From: Streptomyces monomycini
Lineage (GTDB): Bacteria > Actinomycetota > Actinomycetes > Streptomycetales > Streptomycetaceae
DNA length: 64,000 nucleotides
Assembly (NCBI RefSeq): GCF_022271435.1
Contig: NZ_JAFIQY010000045.1
Span: 1 to 64,000, forward strand
Reading direction: 5' to 3'
A program made the position numbers and the translations under genes. The notes under the pieces were generated by a model. That model was not told where the DNA came from. It saw nothing but the letters and a program-made list of their open reading frames with translations, and did no database searches. Of the stretch, positions 27,497 through 36,809 are shown in pieces; position 1 is the first letter of the stretch; each line of letters opens with the position of its first letter.

Positions 27497-29401
27497 TTAC
27501 CGCTTCGCGCGCGAAGCGGTGCGGCCGCGCTCCTTCTGGTCCAGGACGACCTTGCGGATACGGACCGCCTCCGGGGTCACCTCGACGCACTCGTCGTCGC
27601 GGCAGAACTCCAGCGACTGCTCCAGGGAGAGCTTGCGCGGCGGCACGATCGCCTCGAAGGAGTCGGCGGAGGAGGAGCGCATGTTGGTGAGCTTCTTCTC
27701 CTTGGTGATGTTCACGTCCATGTCGTCGGAGCGCGAGTTCTCACCGACGATCATGCCCTCGTACACCTCGGTGCCCGGCTCGGTGAAGAGCACGCCGCGC
27801 TCCTGGAGGTTGGTCATCGCGAAGGCGGTGACCGCGCCGGAGCGGTCGGCGACCAGCGAACCGTTGTTACGGGTCGTCAGCGTGCCGAACCAGGGCTCGT
27901 GGCCCTCGTGGATGGAGTGCGCGATACCGGTACCGCGGGTGTTGGTCAGGAACTCCGTACGGAAGCCGATCAGACCGCGGGACGGGACGACGAACTCCAT
28001 GCGGACCCAGCCCGAGCCGTGGTTGGACATGTTGTCCATCCGGCCCTTGCGGACACCCATGAGCTGGGTGACGGCGCCCATGTGCTCCTCGGGCACGTCG
28101 ATCGTCATGCGCTCGACGGGCTCGTAGGTCTTGCCGTCGACCTCCTTGGTGACCACCTGCGGCTTGCCGATGGTCATCTCGAAGCCCTCACGGCGCATCT
28201 GCTCGACCAGGATGGCCAGCGCCAGCTCACCGCGGCCCTGCACCTCCCAGGCGTCGGGGCGCTCGGTGTCCAGCACGCGCAGCGAGACGTTACCGATCAG
28301 CTCGCGGTCCAGACGGTCCTTGACCTGGCGGGCGGTGACCTTGCGGTCCTTGGTCGCGGCCTTGGCGTCCGCGCCCTTGCCGGTGCCGCCACGGCCGACC
28401 AGCGGCGAGGTGTTGGTGCCGATGGTCATCGAGATGGCGGGCTCGTCGACCGTGATCAGCGGCAGCGCGACCGGGTTCTCCGGGTCGGCCAGCGTCTCGC
28501 CGATCATGATGTCGGGGATACCGGCGACGGCGCAGATGTCACCGGGGCCGGCCACCTCGGCGGGCTTGCGGGTGAGCGCCTCGGTCATCATCAGCTCGGT
28601 GATGCGCACGCTCTGGACCGACCCGTCGCGCTTCATCCACGCGACGGTCTGGCCCTTGCGCAGCTCGCCCTGCTCCACGCGGAGCAGCGCGATACGGCCG
28701 AGGAAGTTGTCCGCGTCGAGGTTGGTGACGTGGGCCTGGAGGGGCGCCGACTCGTCGTACTCGGGGGCCGGGACGGCGTCCAGCAGCGTGCTGAAGAACG
28801 GCTCCAGGTTGGTGCTGTCCTGCGGGACCGTGCCGTCCTCCGGCTTGGTCAGCGAGGCGACACCGTCACGGGCGCAGGCGTAGACGATCGGGAACTCGAT
28901 CTGGTCCTCGTCCGCGTCCAGGTCCAGGAACAGGTCGTAGGTCTCGTCGATGACCTCGGCGATCCGGGCGTCCGGGCGGTCGGTCTTGTTGATGCACAGG
29001 ATGACCGGCATCTTCGCGTCCAGCGCCTTGCGCAGCACGAAGCGGGTCTGCGGCAGCGGGCCCTCGGAGGCATCCACCAGCAGCACGACCGCGTCCACCA
29101 TCGACAGGCCGCGCTCGACCTCACCGCCGAAGTCGGCGTGGCCGGGGGTGTCGATGATGTTGATGGTGATGACGTCGCCGCCATCCTTGGGGTGGTACTT
29201 CACCGCCGTGTTCTTGGCCAGGATCGTGATGCCCTTCTCACGCTCCAGGTCGTTCGAGTCCATCATGCGGTCGTCGAGGGACTCGGCAGCGTGCGCGGCG
29301 AAGGAACCGGCCTGCTTGAGCATGGCGTCGACGAGGGTCGTCTTGCCGTGGTCGACGTGGGCGACGATGGCGACGTTACGAATGTCGTGGCGCGTGGGCA
29401 T
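27497..29401 (-). CDS. typA: ribosome-associated GTPase TypA/BipA
   Basis: 634 aa translational GTPase. G1 AHVDHGKTT at residues 14-22, G3 DTPGHADFGGE, G4 NKTD, then the EF-G-like domains II, III and V and the BipA-specific C-terminal domain (RSDDMDVNITKEKKLTNMRS is characteristic). ATG 29401 is chosen because M-P-T-R-H-D-I-R leads straight into the G domain; the upstream extension is Arg/Pro-rich. BipA aids 50S assembly and stress adaptation. The upstream region has an inverted repeat and a 12-bp tandem repeat array. Confidence 0.95.
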   Translation of the reverse strand: MPTRHDIRNVAIVAHVDHGKTTLVDAMLKQAGSFAAHAAESLDDRMMDSNDLEREKGITILAKNTAVKYHPKDGGDVITINIIDTPGHADFGGEVERGLSMVDAVVLLVDASEGPLPQTRFVLRKALDAKMPVILCINKTDRPDARIAEVIDETYDLFLDLDADEDQIEFPIVYACARDGVASLTKPEDGTVPQDSTNLEPFFSTLLDAVPAPEYDESAPLQAHVTNLDADNFLGRIALLRVEQGELRKGQTVAWMKRDGSVQSVRITELMMTEALTRKPAEVAGPGDICAVAGIPDIMIGETLADPENPVALPLITVDEPAISMTIGTNTSPLVGRGGTGKGADAKAATKDRKVTARQVKDRLDRELIGNVSLRVLDTERPDAWEVQGRGELALAILVEQMRREGFEMTIGKPQVVTKEVDGKTYEPVERMTIDVPEEHMGAVTQLMGVRKGRMDNMSNHGSGWVRMEFVVPSRGLIGFRTEFLTNTRGTGIAHSIHEGHEPWFGTLTTRNNGSLVADRSGAVTAFAMTNLQERGVLFTEPGTEVYEGMIVGENSRSDDMDVNITKEKKLTNMRSSSADSFEAIVPPRKLSLEQSLEFCRDDECVEVTPEAVRIRKVVLDQKERGRTASRAKR

Positions 29402-29434
29402 ACTGCGGCGCTTCTCCCGGATCGTGGATGGCGG

Positions 29435-29454
29435 CACGTACGGTCCGGTACGTG
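29435..29454. promoter_or_regulatory. inverted repeat upstream of typA
   Basis: CACGTAC-N6-GTACGTG, a perfect 7-bp inverted repeat 34 bp upstream of the typA ATG. Could be an operator or a 5'-UTR hairpin. Confidence 0.4.
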
Positions 29455-29625
29455 TGCCTGCCGGGCATGAAGACGCCACGGCCTCACCCCATGGTACGGG
29501 GCTGCCGCGGCTTCGGCCGCCCCTGGGCCGCTGAACCGCCTCTGACCTGCGAAGACCCATAATCGAACGGGCGCTGTGCGCCGGGGGTCCACGCCTGCTT
29601 CGGCCGGGCGCAACCTGTCCGTAAC

Positions 29626-29685
29626 CGGTTCGGCGACCGGCCCGGCGACCGGTTCGACGGCCGGTTCGACGGCCGGCCCGGCGAC
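29626..29685. repeat. 12-bp tandem repeat array, five copies
   Basis: Five units in exact 12-bp register: CGGTTCGGCGAC, CGGCCCGGCGAC, CGGTTCGACGGC (twice) and CGGCCCGGCGAC. The array lies in the 326-bp gap between the orphan binding-protein stop (29728) and typA, which otherwise holds only the inverted repeat at 29435. Confidence 0.75.
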
Positions 29686-29727
29686 CAGGTCCGGCCGCCG
29701 GACCGGTCGTCCGCTACACCCGGTCCC

Positions 29728-32124
29728 TCACTTCTTGTAACCGATGTCCTGGAAGCGCGGCGTCGCGAAACCGAAGGCGCCCGCGTTGACCAGGTCCCGC
29801 TTCGCCGCGACGACCTCGGGCCGCTGGTAGAGCGGTACGGACCCGGCCGCCGCCCAGATCCGCGCGTCGGCGCGGTCGACCAGTTCACGGGAGGCGTCCT
29901 CGTCCAGCTCGGCGGCCGCCTGGTCGAAGAGCTGGTCGATGTGGTCGGTGCCGACCCGGGTGTAGTTCTGCTCGACGGTGAGGCTGCCGTCGGCCGCGGG
30001 CTGCGGCTTGGCGTAGATCGGGCGGCCGTCGGTGGCCGGGTAGGCGGAGCCGGGCCAGGTGTAGAGCGCCAGGTCGAAGTCGCCGGCCGCGATGTGGTCC
30101 TCGAAGTAGCTCTTGTCCGGCACCTTCTGCACGGCGGTCTGCACCCCGATGCGGGCCAGCATCCTGGAGATCCGGTCGGCCACCGTGCGCAGCCGTTCGG
30201 AGCCCGGGCCGTCGGGGAGCACGAAGCGCAGAACGAGCGGCTTGCCGTCCTTCTTGAGGGCCGGGACCGGGCCGTGGGCCGCGGGATCGGCCCGGAAGAC
30301 GTCCACCGGGGCGGCCAGACCGCCCTCGACCGGCTTGCCGTCGGCCGCCCTGATGTGGTCCGTCCCGTCTCCGCCGGGGCCCCGGCTGCCGGGCGCCGGG
30401 GCCACCTCGATCATCTCGGCGGCGCTCAGCGCTCCGGCCGCCAGCATCTCGAAGCGCCGGTAGTCCGCGTACGCCGCGACGGTGGTGTCCCCCCGGGCCG
30501 CCGTACGCCGGTCCGCCGCCACGTCCTTGTACAGGCCGGCGCTCTGCCGCAGCAGCGTGGACCGCTGGAGGTCGGCGGACCGCACGCCGACCGCGGACAG
30601 CGGCGTCACCGGTACGGCGGCCGCCAGTTCCCGGTCGCCCGCCTTGCCGTCGTCGGAGCCGCCCCGGTCGGCGTCCACCTTCTTCTCCGGCTTCTGCTCC
30701 GGGTTCCGCGGCTGCTCCGAGGCGCCGCCCGGCGCCCGCCAGCCCGCGTCCGCCAGCATCGCCCGTGCGGCCGTGGTGTCCGGCCCGCCGAGGGCGCCGC
30801 TGTGGTCCGCGTACCCGGGCTGGCCCGCCATGAGCAGATGGCTGCCCAGCGGCCGGTTCGGCAGGCCGAGGGGCTTGAGTACGGAGTCGGCCAGCTTCTG
30901 CCGGTCGACGGCGCGGGCCACCGCGCGGCGCACCCGGTCGTCGTTGAGCGGGCCGGTGCTGCCGTTGAGGGCGAGCTGGGTGTAGGCGGGTTCCAGGGCC
31001 TTGCGGACGGTGTAGCGGCGCAAGGCGTCCTGCTCGGCGGCGGACGTTCTGCGTGGCGGGGCGTCGTCGCCGCCGGGGGCCGGCGAGCGCCCGGCGTCGG
31101 CGTCCTCGACGCGCCCGGCCTCCGATGCGCCGTCCGGCGCTCCGGCGCTCGGCGAGCCGGCTTCCGGCGATCCGGGGCCGGACGGGCTGCCGCCGGTCGG
31201 CCGGGGGCTCGCCGGCCGCGAGGCCGGGGGCTTGCGCGCCGCGATGATCGCCCGGGCGTCCGCAGGGTCCACCTCGGCCAGATCGGCCTTGCCCGACGCC
31301 AGCGCCGCGGCCCGCCGCTCGCGCGGCAGCGCGGTCAGCACGATCGTGTCCAGCTTGGGCCGGGCGCCCCACCACTTCGGGTTCCGCGCGAGGGTGAGCG
31401 TGCCGGCCTCACTGTCCCGCTCCCCCAAGGTGAACGGCCCGGCGACCTCCTTGAGCTGTTCGCGCGCGCCGTCGTTGAAGGCGCGCGCGTCACCCGTCAC
31501 GCTCTTCGGGTACAGCGGTGTGAACAGTGACTTCCAGTCGGCGTACGGCTTGGCGAAGGTGACCTTGACCTCGCGCGCGGCGCCGCCCTGTTCGACCTTC
31601 TCGATCCGGTCGTACCCGGCGTTGCGCGCGCTCCAGTAGGCGTTGTCCTTGCCGTTCAGCGCCTTCCACTGCGCGGCGAAGTCCTCCGGTCCGACGGCCC
31701 GCCCGTCGCTCCACCGCGCCTTCGGGTTGATCTTGTAGACGACGGTCTGGCGGGGCTCGCGGTCGGTGACGTCGGCGGCGTCCAGGAAGTCCGGGTTGCG
31801 CTGCGGGCGGCCCCGCTCGTCCAGGGTGAACAGCCGGGGCAGTACGGCATCGGTGACGCGCCGCGTAGCCGCGTCCGCGCGCGCCTGGAAGGCGTTCAGC
31901 GTGCCGGGCACGGCGTCCACCGCCCAGCGCAGGGTGCCGCCCTGGCGCACCTTGTCGCGCGGGGTGACGGAGATGTCCTGGGCACCGGGGCCGGCCTGCT
32001 CGGCGTCGTCGCCTCCACCGCAGCCGGTCAGGACCGGCAGCGGCAGCAGCACTCCGGCAGCGAGGAGCGCGGCGCAGCGGCGCCTGCGGCAGGCCGCGCC
32101 GCCTGAGCTGACGGGGTGGGTCAT
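29728..32124 (-). CDS. orphan ABC-type substrate-binding lipoprotein with disordered insert
   Basis: 798 aa, much longer than usual SBP_bac_5 proteins (500-600 aa). ATG 32124 has GGAGG upstream; the signal peptide ends at lipobox L-T-G-C (Cys35). N-terminal binding-protein blocks are clear (LRWAVDAVPGTLNAFQ, KARWSDGRAVGPEDFAAQW). A Pro/Ser/Gly/Ala-rich low-complexity insert occupies about residues 295-365, and another charged linker lies near residue 470. The C-terminal lobe resumes with GTDHIDQLFDQAAAEL. No permease or ATPase accompanies it, so it may feed one of the nearby importers or act as a sensor. Family assignment is firm; the ligand is unknown. Confidence 0.82.
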   Translation of the reverse strand: MTHPVSSGGAACRRRRCAALLAAGVLLPLPVLTGCGGGDDAEQAGPGAQDISVTPRDKVRQGGTLRWAVDAVPGTLNAFQARADAATRRVTDAVLPRLFTLDERGRPQRNPDFLDAADVTDREPRQTVVYKINPKARWSDGRAVGPEDFAAQWKALNGKDNAYWSARNAGYDRIEKVEQGGAAREVKVTFAKPYADWKSLFTPLYPKSVTGDARAFNDGAREQLKEVAGPFTLGERDSEAGTLTLARNPKWWGARPKLDTIVLTALPRERRAAALASGKADLAEVDPADARAIIAARKPPASRPASPRPTGGSPSGPGSPEAGSPSAGAPDGASEAGRVEDADAGRSPAPGGDDAPPRRTSAAEQDALRRYTVRKALEPAYTQLALNGSTGPLNDDRVRRAVARAVDRQKLADSVLKPLGLPNRPLGSHLLMAGQPGYADHSGALGGPDTTAARAMLADAGWRAPGGASEQPRNPEQKPEKKVDADRGGSDDGKAGDRELAAAVPVTPLSAVGVRSADLQRSTLLRQSAGLYKDVAADRRTAARGDTTVAAYADYRRFEMLAAGALSAAEMIEVAPAPGSRGPGGDGTDHIRAADGKPVEGGLAAPVDVFRADPAAHGPVPALKKDGKPLVLRFVLPDGPGSERLRTVADRISRMLARIGVQTAVQKVPDKSYFEDHIAAGDFDLALYTWPGSAYPATDGRPIYAKPQPAADGSLTVEQNYTRVGTDHIDQLFDQAAAELDEDASRELVDRADARIWAAAGSVPLYQRPEVVAAKRDLVNAGAFGFATPRFQDIGYKK

Positions 32125-32642
32125 CACGGTTACCTCCGGGGCTCGCCCGCGCCGCGCCGCCGCCGCGGCGGGCCGCGGGACCACGGATCACGTTCGGCCG
32201 ACTTTGCGGCTCATCACATCTATGGCTCCACCACTGAAGGGGACCGGCCGCCACCGGGGCGGGCGACACGTCGGCGGCCGCCGCGAAGGCCACCCGCCCG
32301 GCCCAACCGTTTCCGTTCCCGGCCGTTCCCGCCCCCGGGCGCTCGGCGACCCGTACGGCAGGCTGCGCGGTTCCGTCTGCGGCCCCGTCCGCGAACGGAA
32401 CGGGAGGGCGTACGGGCCCCGCGCCCGCGGGCGTACACGCCGCCGTACGAAAGCACGTCCTCCGGCGCGGACCGACGGCGCACACGTGCCGAAACACGCC
32501 GGTCCGGTTCCGCAATCACGGCAGATCCCTTCCCAATCGCGACTGTGACGCGCGACACTCGCAGGCGCACGCCGCTGCGCCCGGACGGGTCCGGGCGAGG
32601 GGCGAGGGCGCGCCGACCACACCCGCGGAGGTGAGGCAAGTC
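32125..32642. other. divergent intergenic region
   Basis: 518 bp between the orphan lipoprotein (leftward) and the coiled-coil protein (rightward). Apart from the ribosome-binding sites at its two ends I see no promoter, repeat or structured element worth naming, and no reading frame with Streptomyces codon bias. Confidence 0.5.
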
Positions 32643-32975
32643 ATGTCCTTGCAGGACGATCTGACGGCAGCTCAGCGCAGTCTGGACGACCTGGAACGGT
32701 CGGTCGGACGACTGGAGAAACAGGTCGGCGGCGGCCTGGACATCCGGCGCGTACGCAGCGACACGGACCATCTGCGCGAGAGCCTGCAACTGCTGCGGGA
32801 CGGCAGTACGGACGCGCCCGGCGGGCGGCCCGCGTACACCGTGGGCGCGCGCACCGGCCGCCCGCCCGTGCCCGCCCCCGAGATGGTGACCATCCCGGAC
32901 GCGCCGTACGACGCCGCCCTGTGGGCCGACGCGGAGGACGAGGGCCTCGGCGCGCGCGACCGCCGGGCACCGTAG
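32643..32975 (+). CDS. small coiled-coil hypothetical protein
   Basis: 110 aa. ATG 32643 has an excellent Shine-Dalgarno (GGAGGTGAGG). Residues 1-50 form an amphipathic coiled coil (DLTAAQRSLDDLERSVGRLE), followed by a Pro/Gly-rich region (APEMVTIPDAPYD) and an acidic end. It lies 98 bp upstream of the succinate dehydrogenase operon on the same strand; co-expression is possible. No known function. Confidence 0.7.
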   Translation: MSLQDDLTAAQRSLDDLERSVGRLEKQVGGGLDIRRVRSDTDHLRESLQLLRDGSTDAPGGRPAYTVGARTGRPPVPAPEMVTIPDAPYDAALWADAEDEGLGARDRRAP

Positions 32976-33073
32976 CCGCACCTCCGTACGGCGGCGCCCC
33001 GCACCGCGCGCCCCCGTACCACCGCTGAGCGCCACCCGTCCCACCCCCAGACAGCCGTCCACGGAGACCGACG

Positions 33074-33934
33074 TTGGCCACTGGCACCGAACCCCAACCG
33101 CATACCGAGGCAAGCGGCGCGAAGGGCGCGGCCGGACCGTCCGGCACCGGCGTCCACGCGCCCTCGCGTGCCGCGATACCCGCCCGCCACCTGCGCACCG
33201 ACCGCTGGTGGCTGTACCCGGCCACGACCGCGGCGGGCCTGTTCGCCTTCGTCGTGTACTCGACATGGCGGGCGTTCGCGAACGCGGACTACTACTCCGC
33301 GCCGTACGTCTCGCCGTTCTACTCGCCGTGCCTGGCGGAGAACTGCCACCCGATGCGCGGCGGCCCCAACTGGGACGTCTTCGGCAGCTGGTGGGGCCTG
33401 TCCCCCGCCCTGCTGATCCTGATCTTCCCGCTGGGCTTCCGGCTGACCTGCTACTACTACCGCAAGGCGTACTACCGCGGCTTCTGGGCCTCGCCCCCGG
33501 CCTGCGCGGTCGCCGAACCGCACAAGAAGTACACCGGCGAGACCCGCTTCCCGCTGATCCTGCAGAACATCCACCGCTACTTCTTCTACTTCGCGGTGCT
33601 GGTCGCGGGCATCCTCACCTACGACACCGTGCTCACCTTCCGCAACGCGGACTACGCGTGGGGCCACATGGGTCTCGGCACCCTCGTCTTCCTCGTCAAC
33701 ATCGTCCTGATCTGGGCGTACACCCTCTCCTGCCACTCCTGCCGGCACATCGTCGGCGGCCGGCTGCGGCACTTCTCCAAACACCCGGTGCGCTACCGCC
33801 TGTGGGGCTGGGCCGGCAAGCTCAACGCCCGGCACGCGGCGCTCGCCTGGGCCTCGCTGATCAGCGTGGCCGCCGCCGACTTCTACGTCTTCCTCCTCGC
33901 CACCGGGGCCTTCGACGACCCGCGCTTCTTCTAG
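33074..33934 (+). CDS. succinate dehydrogenase/fumarate reductase membrane anchor (cytochrome b-type subunit)
   Basis: 286 aa, TTG start with GGAGA 8 nt upstream. After a 35-residue hydrophilic tail come about five transmembrane helices: WWLYPATTAAGLFAFVVYS, LSPALLILIFPLGFRLTCYY, YFFYFAVLVAGILTYDTVL, TLVFLVNIVLIWAYTLSCH and ALAWASLISVAAADFYVFLL. Conserved His residues (NIHRYFFYF, HSCRH) are candidate haem ligands. The gene precedes the flavoprotein and iron-sulfur subunits by 12 bp, the order of the actinobacterial Sdh1-type operon (mycobacterial Rv0249c-Rv0247c type). It carries electrons to menaquinone. Confidence 0.85.
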   Translation: MATGTEPQPHTEASGAKGAAGPSGTGVHAPSRAAIPARHLRTDRWWLYPATTAAGLFAFVVYSTWRAFANADYYSAPYVSPFYSPCLAENCHPMRGGPNWDVFGSWWGLSPALLILIFPLGFRLTCYYYRKAYYRGFWASPPACAVAEPHKKYTGETRFPLILQNIHRYFFYFAVLVAGILTYDTVLTFRNADYAWGHMGLGTLVFLVNIVLIWAYTLSCHSCRHIVGGRLRHFSKHPVRYRLWGWAGKLNARHAALAWASLISVAAADFYVFLLATGAFDDPRFF

Positions 33935-33949
33935 GAAGGGTGCCTTGTG

Positions 33950-35980
33950 ATGACGCAGCTGGACCGGCAGGAGTGGGACGTGGTCGTGGTGGGGGCGGGC
34001 GGCGCCGGGCTGCGCGCCGCCATCGAGGCCCGTGAGCAGGGCATGCGTACGGCGGTGATCTGCAAGTCGCTGTTCGGCAAGGCCCACACGGTCATGGCCG
34101 AGGGCGGCATCGCGGCCAGCATGGGCAACGTCAACGAGGGCGACAACTGGCAGGTGCACTTCCGCGACACGATGCGCGGCGGCAAGTTCCTCAACCACTG
34201 GCGGATGGCCGAGCTGCACGCCCGGGAGGCGCCGCAGCGGGTCTGGGAGCTGGAGACCTGGGGCGCGCTCTTCGACCGCACCCCGGACGGCCGGATCTCG
34301 CAGCGCAACTTCGGCGGCCACGAGTACCCGCGCCTGGCGCACGTCGGCGACCGTACGGGCCTGGAGCTGATCCGCACCCTCCAGCAGAAGATCGTCTCCC
34401 TCCAGCAGCAGGACGAACGCGAACTCGGCTCGTACGAGGCCCGGTTGAAGGTGTTCCAGGAGTGCACCGTCACTCGCGTCCTCAAGGACGAGGGCCGGGT
34501 GGCCGGCACGTTCTGCTACGAACGCGAGTCCGGCCGCTTCTTCGTCCTCCAGGCCCCTTCGGTGGTCCTGGCGACCGGCGGGATCGGCAAGTCCTTCAAG
34601 GTCACGTCCAACTCCTGGGAGTACACCGGCGACGGGCACGCGCTCGCGCTGCTCGCCGGGGCGCCGCTGATCAACATGGAGTTCGTCCAGTTCCACCCGA
34701 CCGGCATGGTCTGGCCGCCGTCCGTCAAGGGCATCCTCGTCACCGAGTCCGTCCGCGGCGACGGCGGGGTGCTGCGCAACAGCGACGGCAAGCGCTTCAT
34801 GTTCGACTACGTCCCGGACGTCTTCAAGGAGAAGTACGCGCAGTCCGAGGACGAGGGCGACCGCTGGTACGAGGACCCGGACCACAACCGCCGCCCGCCC
34901 GAGCTGCTGCCCCGCGACGAGGTCGCGCGCGCCATCAACGCCGAGGTCAAGGCGGGTCGCGGCTCCCCGCACGGCGGGGTCTTCCTCGACGTCTCCACCC
35001 GGATGCCGGCCGAGGTCATCCGGCGCCGGCTGCCCTCCATGCACCACCAGTTCAAGGAGCTGGCGGACGTGGACATCACCGCCGAGGCGATGGAGGTCGG
35101 GCCGACCTGCCACTACGTGATGGGCGGCGTGGACGTCGACCCGGACACCGCGGCGGCCGCCGGCGTCCCCGGCCTCTTCGCCGCCGGCGAGGTGGCCGGC
35201 GGAATGCACGGCTCCAACCGGCTCGGCGGCAACTCCCTCTCCGACCTGCTGGTCTTCGGCCGCCGCGCGGGCCTGTACGCGGCCGAGTACGCGCGCGCCC
35301 GCTCCGCACGGCCCGCCGCCGACCCCCTCCAGCTCGACGCCGCGGAGGCGGAGGCGCTGCGTCCGTTCAGCGCCGAGGGGCCCGACGCGCACCACGCCGG
35401 CCGGCCCGCCGAGAACCCGTACACCCTCCACCAGGAGCTCCAGCAGACGATGAACGACCTGGTCGGCATCATCCGCCGGCAGAGCGAGATGGAGGAGGCC
35501 CTGGAACGCCTCGCCGACCTGCGCACCCGGGCCCGCCGGGCCGGTGTCGAGGGCCACCGGCAGTACAACCCCGGCTGGCACCTGGCCATCGACCTGCGCA
35601 ACATGCTGCTGGTCAGCGAGTGCGTGGCCCGTGCCGCGCTGGAACGCAGGGAGTCCCGCGGCGGGCACACCCGCGACGACTACCCCGAGATGGACCGGCG
35701 CTGGCGCCGGATCAACCTGGTCTGCGAACTGGCCGAGGACGGCGCGGACCTCCCGCCGCGGGACCCGGCCATCGGCCAGATCCGCCTGACCCGCCGGGAG
35801 AACCCGCCGGTCCGGCCCGATCTGCTGGCCCTCTTCGAACGGGACGAACTGGCGAAGTACCTGACGGACGACGAACTGGCGGCGGGTACGGCGGAGACGA
35901 CAGGTACGGCGGACACCGCAGGTACGGCGAAGGCGGCGCCGACGCCCGGAGCGGCGGACGACGAGGAGACGAACCGGTGA
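33950..35980 (+). CDS. sdhA: succinate dehydrogenase/fumarate reductase flavoprotein subunit
   Basis: 676 aa from ATG 33950 (GTG 33947 immediately before it is equally possible; AGGAAGGG serves both). FAD-binding Rossmann motif GAGGAG at 15-20; the covalent-FAD His is H46 in KAHTVMAEGG; active-site blocks FHPTGM and HGSNRLGGNSLSD are intact. The last 35 residues are an Ala/Thr/Gly-rich low-complexity tail (TAETTGTADTAGTAK), unusual for the family. Oxidises succinate to fumarate (or the reverse) at the cytoplasmic face. GTGA overlap with the next gene. Confidence 0.92.
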   Translation: MTQLDRQEWDVVVVGAGGAGLRAAIEAREQGMRTAVICKSLFGKAHTVMAEGGIAASMGNVNEGDNWQVHFRDTMRGGKFLNHWRMAELHAREAPQRVWELETWGALFDRTPDGRISQRNFGGHEYPRLAHVGDRTGLELIRTLQQKIVSLQQQDERELGSYEARLKVFQECTVTRVLKDEGRVAGTFCYERESGRFFVLQAPSVVLATGGIGKSFKVTSNSWEYTGDGHALALLAGAPLINMEFVQFHPTGMVWPPSVKGILVTESVRGDGGVLRNSDGKRFMFDYVPDVFKEKYAQSEDEGDRWYEDPDHNRRPPELLPRDEVARAINAEVKAGRGSPHGGVFLDVSTRMPAEVIRRRLPSMHHQFKELADVDITAEAMEVGPTCHYVMGGVDVDPDTAAAAGVPGLFAAGEVAGGMHGSNRLGGNSLSDLLVFGRRAGLYAAEYARARSARPAADPLQLDAAEAEALRPFSAEGPDAHHAGRPAENPYTLHQELQQTMNDLVGIIRRQSEMEEALERLADLRTRARRAGVEGHRQYNPGWHLAIDLRNMLLVSECVARAALERRESRGGHTRDDYPEMDRRWRRINLVCELAEDGADLPPRDPAIGQIRLTRRENPPVRPDLLALFERDELAKYLTDDELAAGTAETTGTADTAGTAKAAPTPGAADDEETNR

Positions 35981-36759
35981 GCGCGCAGTCCGACGCCTAC
36001 AAGGCGCACTTCAGGATCTGGCGGGGCGACGCGGACGGCGGCGGCCTGACGGACTTCCGTGTCGAGGTCAACGACGGCGAGGTCGTCCTCGACATCATCC
36101 ACCGCCTTCAGGCCACCCAGGCCCCCGACCTCGCGGTGCGCTGGAACTGCAAGGCGGGCAAGTGCGGCTCGTGCAGCGCGGAGATCAACGGCCGGCCGCG
36201 CCTGATGTGCATGACCCGGATGTCCGTCTTCGAGCGCGACGAGACGGTCACCGTCACCCCGATGCGGGCCTTCCCGGTCGTCCGCGACCTGGTCACGGAC
36301 GTCTCCTTCAACTACACCAAGGCCCGCGAGATCCCCGGCTTCGTCCCGCCGCCGGACCTGGCGCCGGGCGATTACCGCATGCGGCAGGAGGACGTCGGCC
36401 GCTCCCAGGAGTTCCGCAAGTGCATCGAGTGCTTCCTGTGCCAGGACACCTGCCACGTCGTCCGCGACCACGAGGAGAACAAGGCCGCCTTCGCCGGTCC
36501 CCGCTTCCTCATGCGCATCGCGGAACTCGACATGCACCCGCTGGACGCCGCCCCCGAAACCGGCCTCGACCGCAAACGCACCGCCCAGGAGAACCATGGC
36601 CTCGGCCACTGCAACATCACCAAATGCTGCACCGAGGTCTGCCCCGAACACATCCGCATCACCGACAACGCCCTGATCCCTCTGAAGGAACGCGCGGCCG
36701 ACCGCAAGTACGACCCGCTGGTGTGGCTGGGGAACAAGATCCGGCGGCGGAAGGAGTGA
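35977..36759 (+). CDS. sdhB: succinate dehydrogenase/fumarate reductase iron-sulfur subunit
   Basis: 260 aa, GTG start overlapping the sdhA stop. The [2Fe-2S] ligands are C58, C63, C66 and C78. The C-terminal cluster motifs are CIECFLCQDTC (C149, C152, C155, C159) and HCNITKCCTEVCPE (C212, C217, C218, C222), sufficient for [3Fe-4S] and [4Fe-4S] centres. The C-terminus is very basic (KIRRRKE). It wires FAD electrons to the membrane anchor. The third gene of the operon; a second, four-subunit Sdh is expected elsewhere in a Streptomyces genome. Confidence 0.92.
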   Translation: MSAQSDAYKAHFRIWRGDADGGGLTDFRVEVNDGEVVLDIIHRLQATQAPDLAVRWNCKAGKCGSCSAEINGRPRLMCMTRMSVFERDETVTVTPMRAFPVVRDLVTDVSFNYTKAREIPGFVPPPDLAPGDYRMRQEDVGRSQEFRKCIECFLCQDTCHVVRDHEENKAAFAGPRFLMRIAELDMHPLDAAPETGLDRKRTAQENHGLGHCNITKCCTEVCPEHIRITDNALIPLKERAADRKYDPLVWLGNKIRRRKE

Positions 36760-36809
36760 GCTGAGGGGCGGTACGGGAGACGACGTGCCCGTGGCCGCTC
36801 TCCTCCGCG

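Noticed and set aside
32672..35668. 998-aa minus-strand frame antisense to the sdh operon
   Set aside because: Covers three well-supported genes on the other strand; composition is that of an antisense frame.
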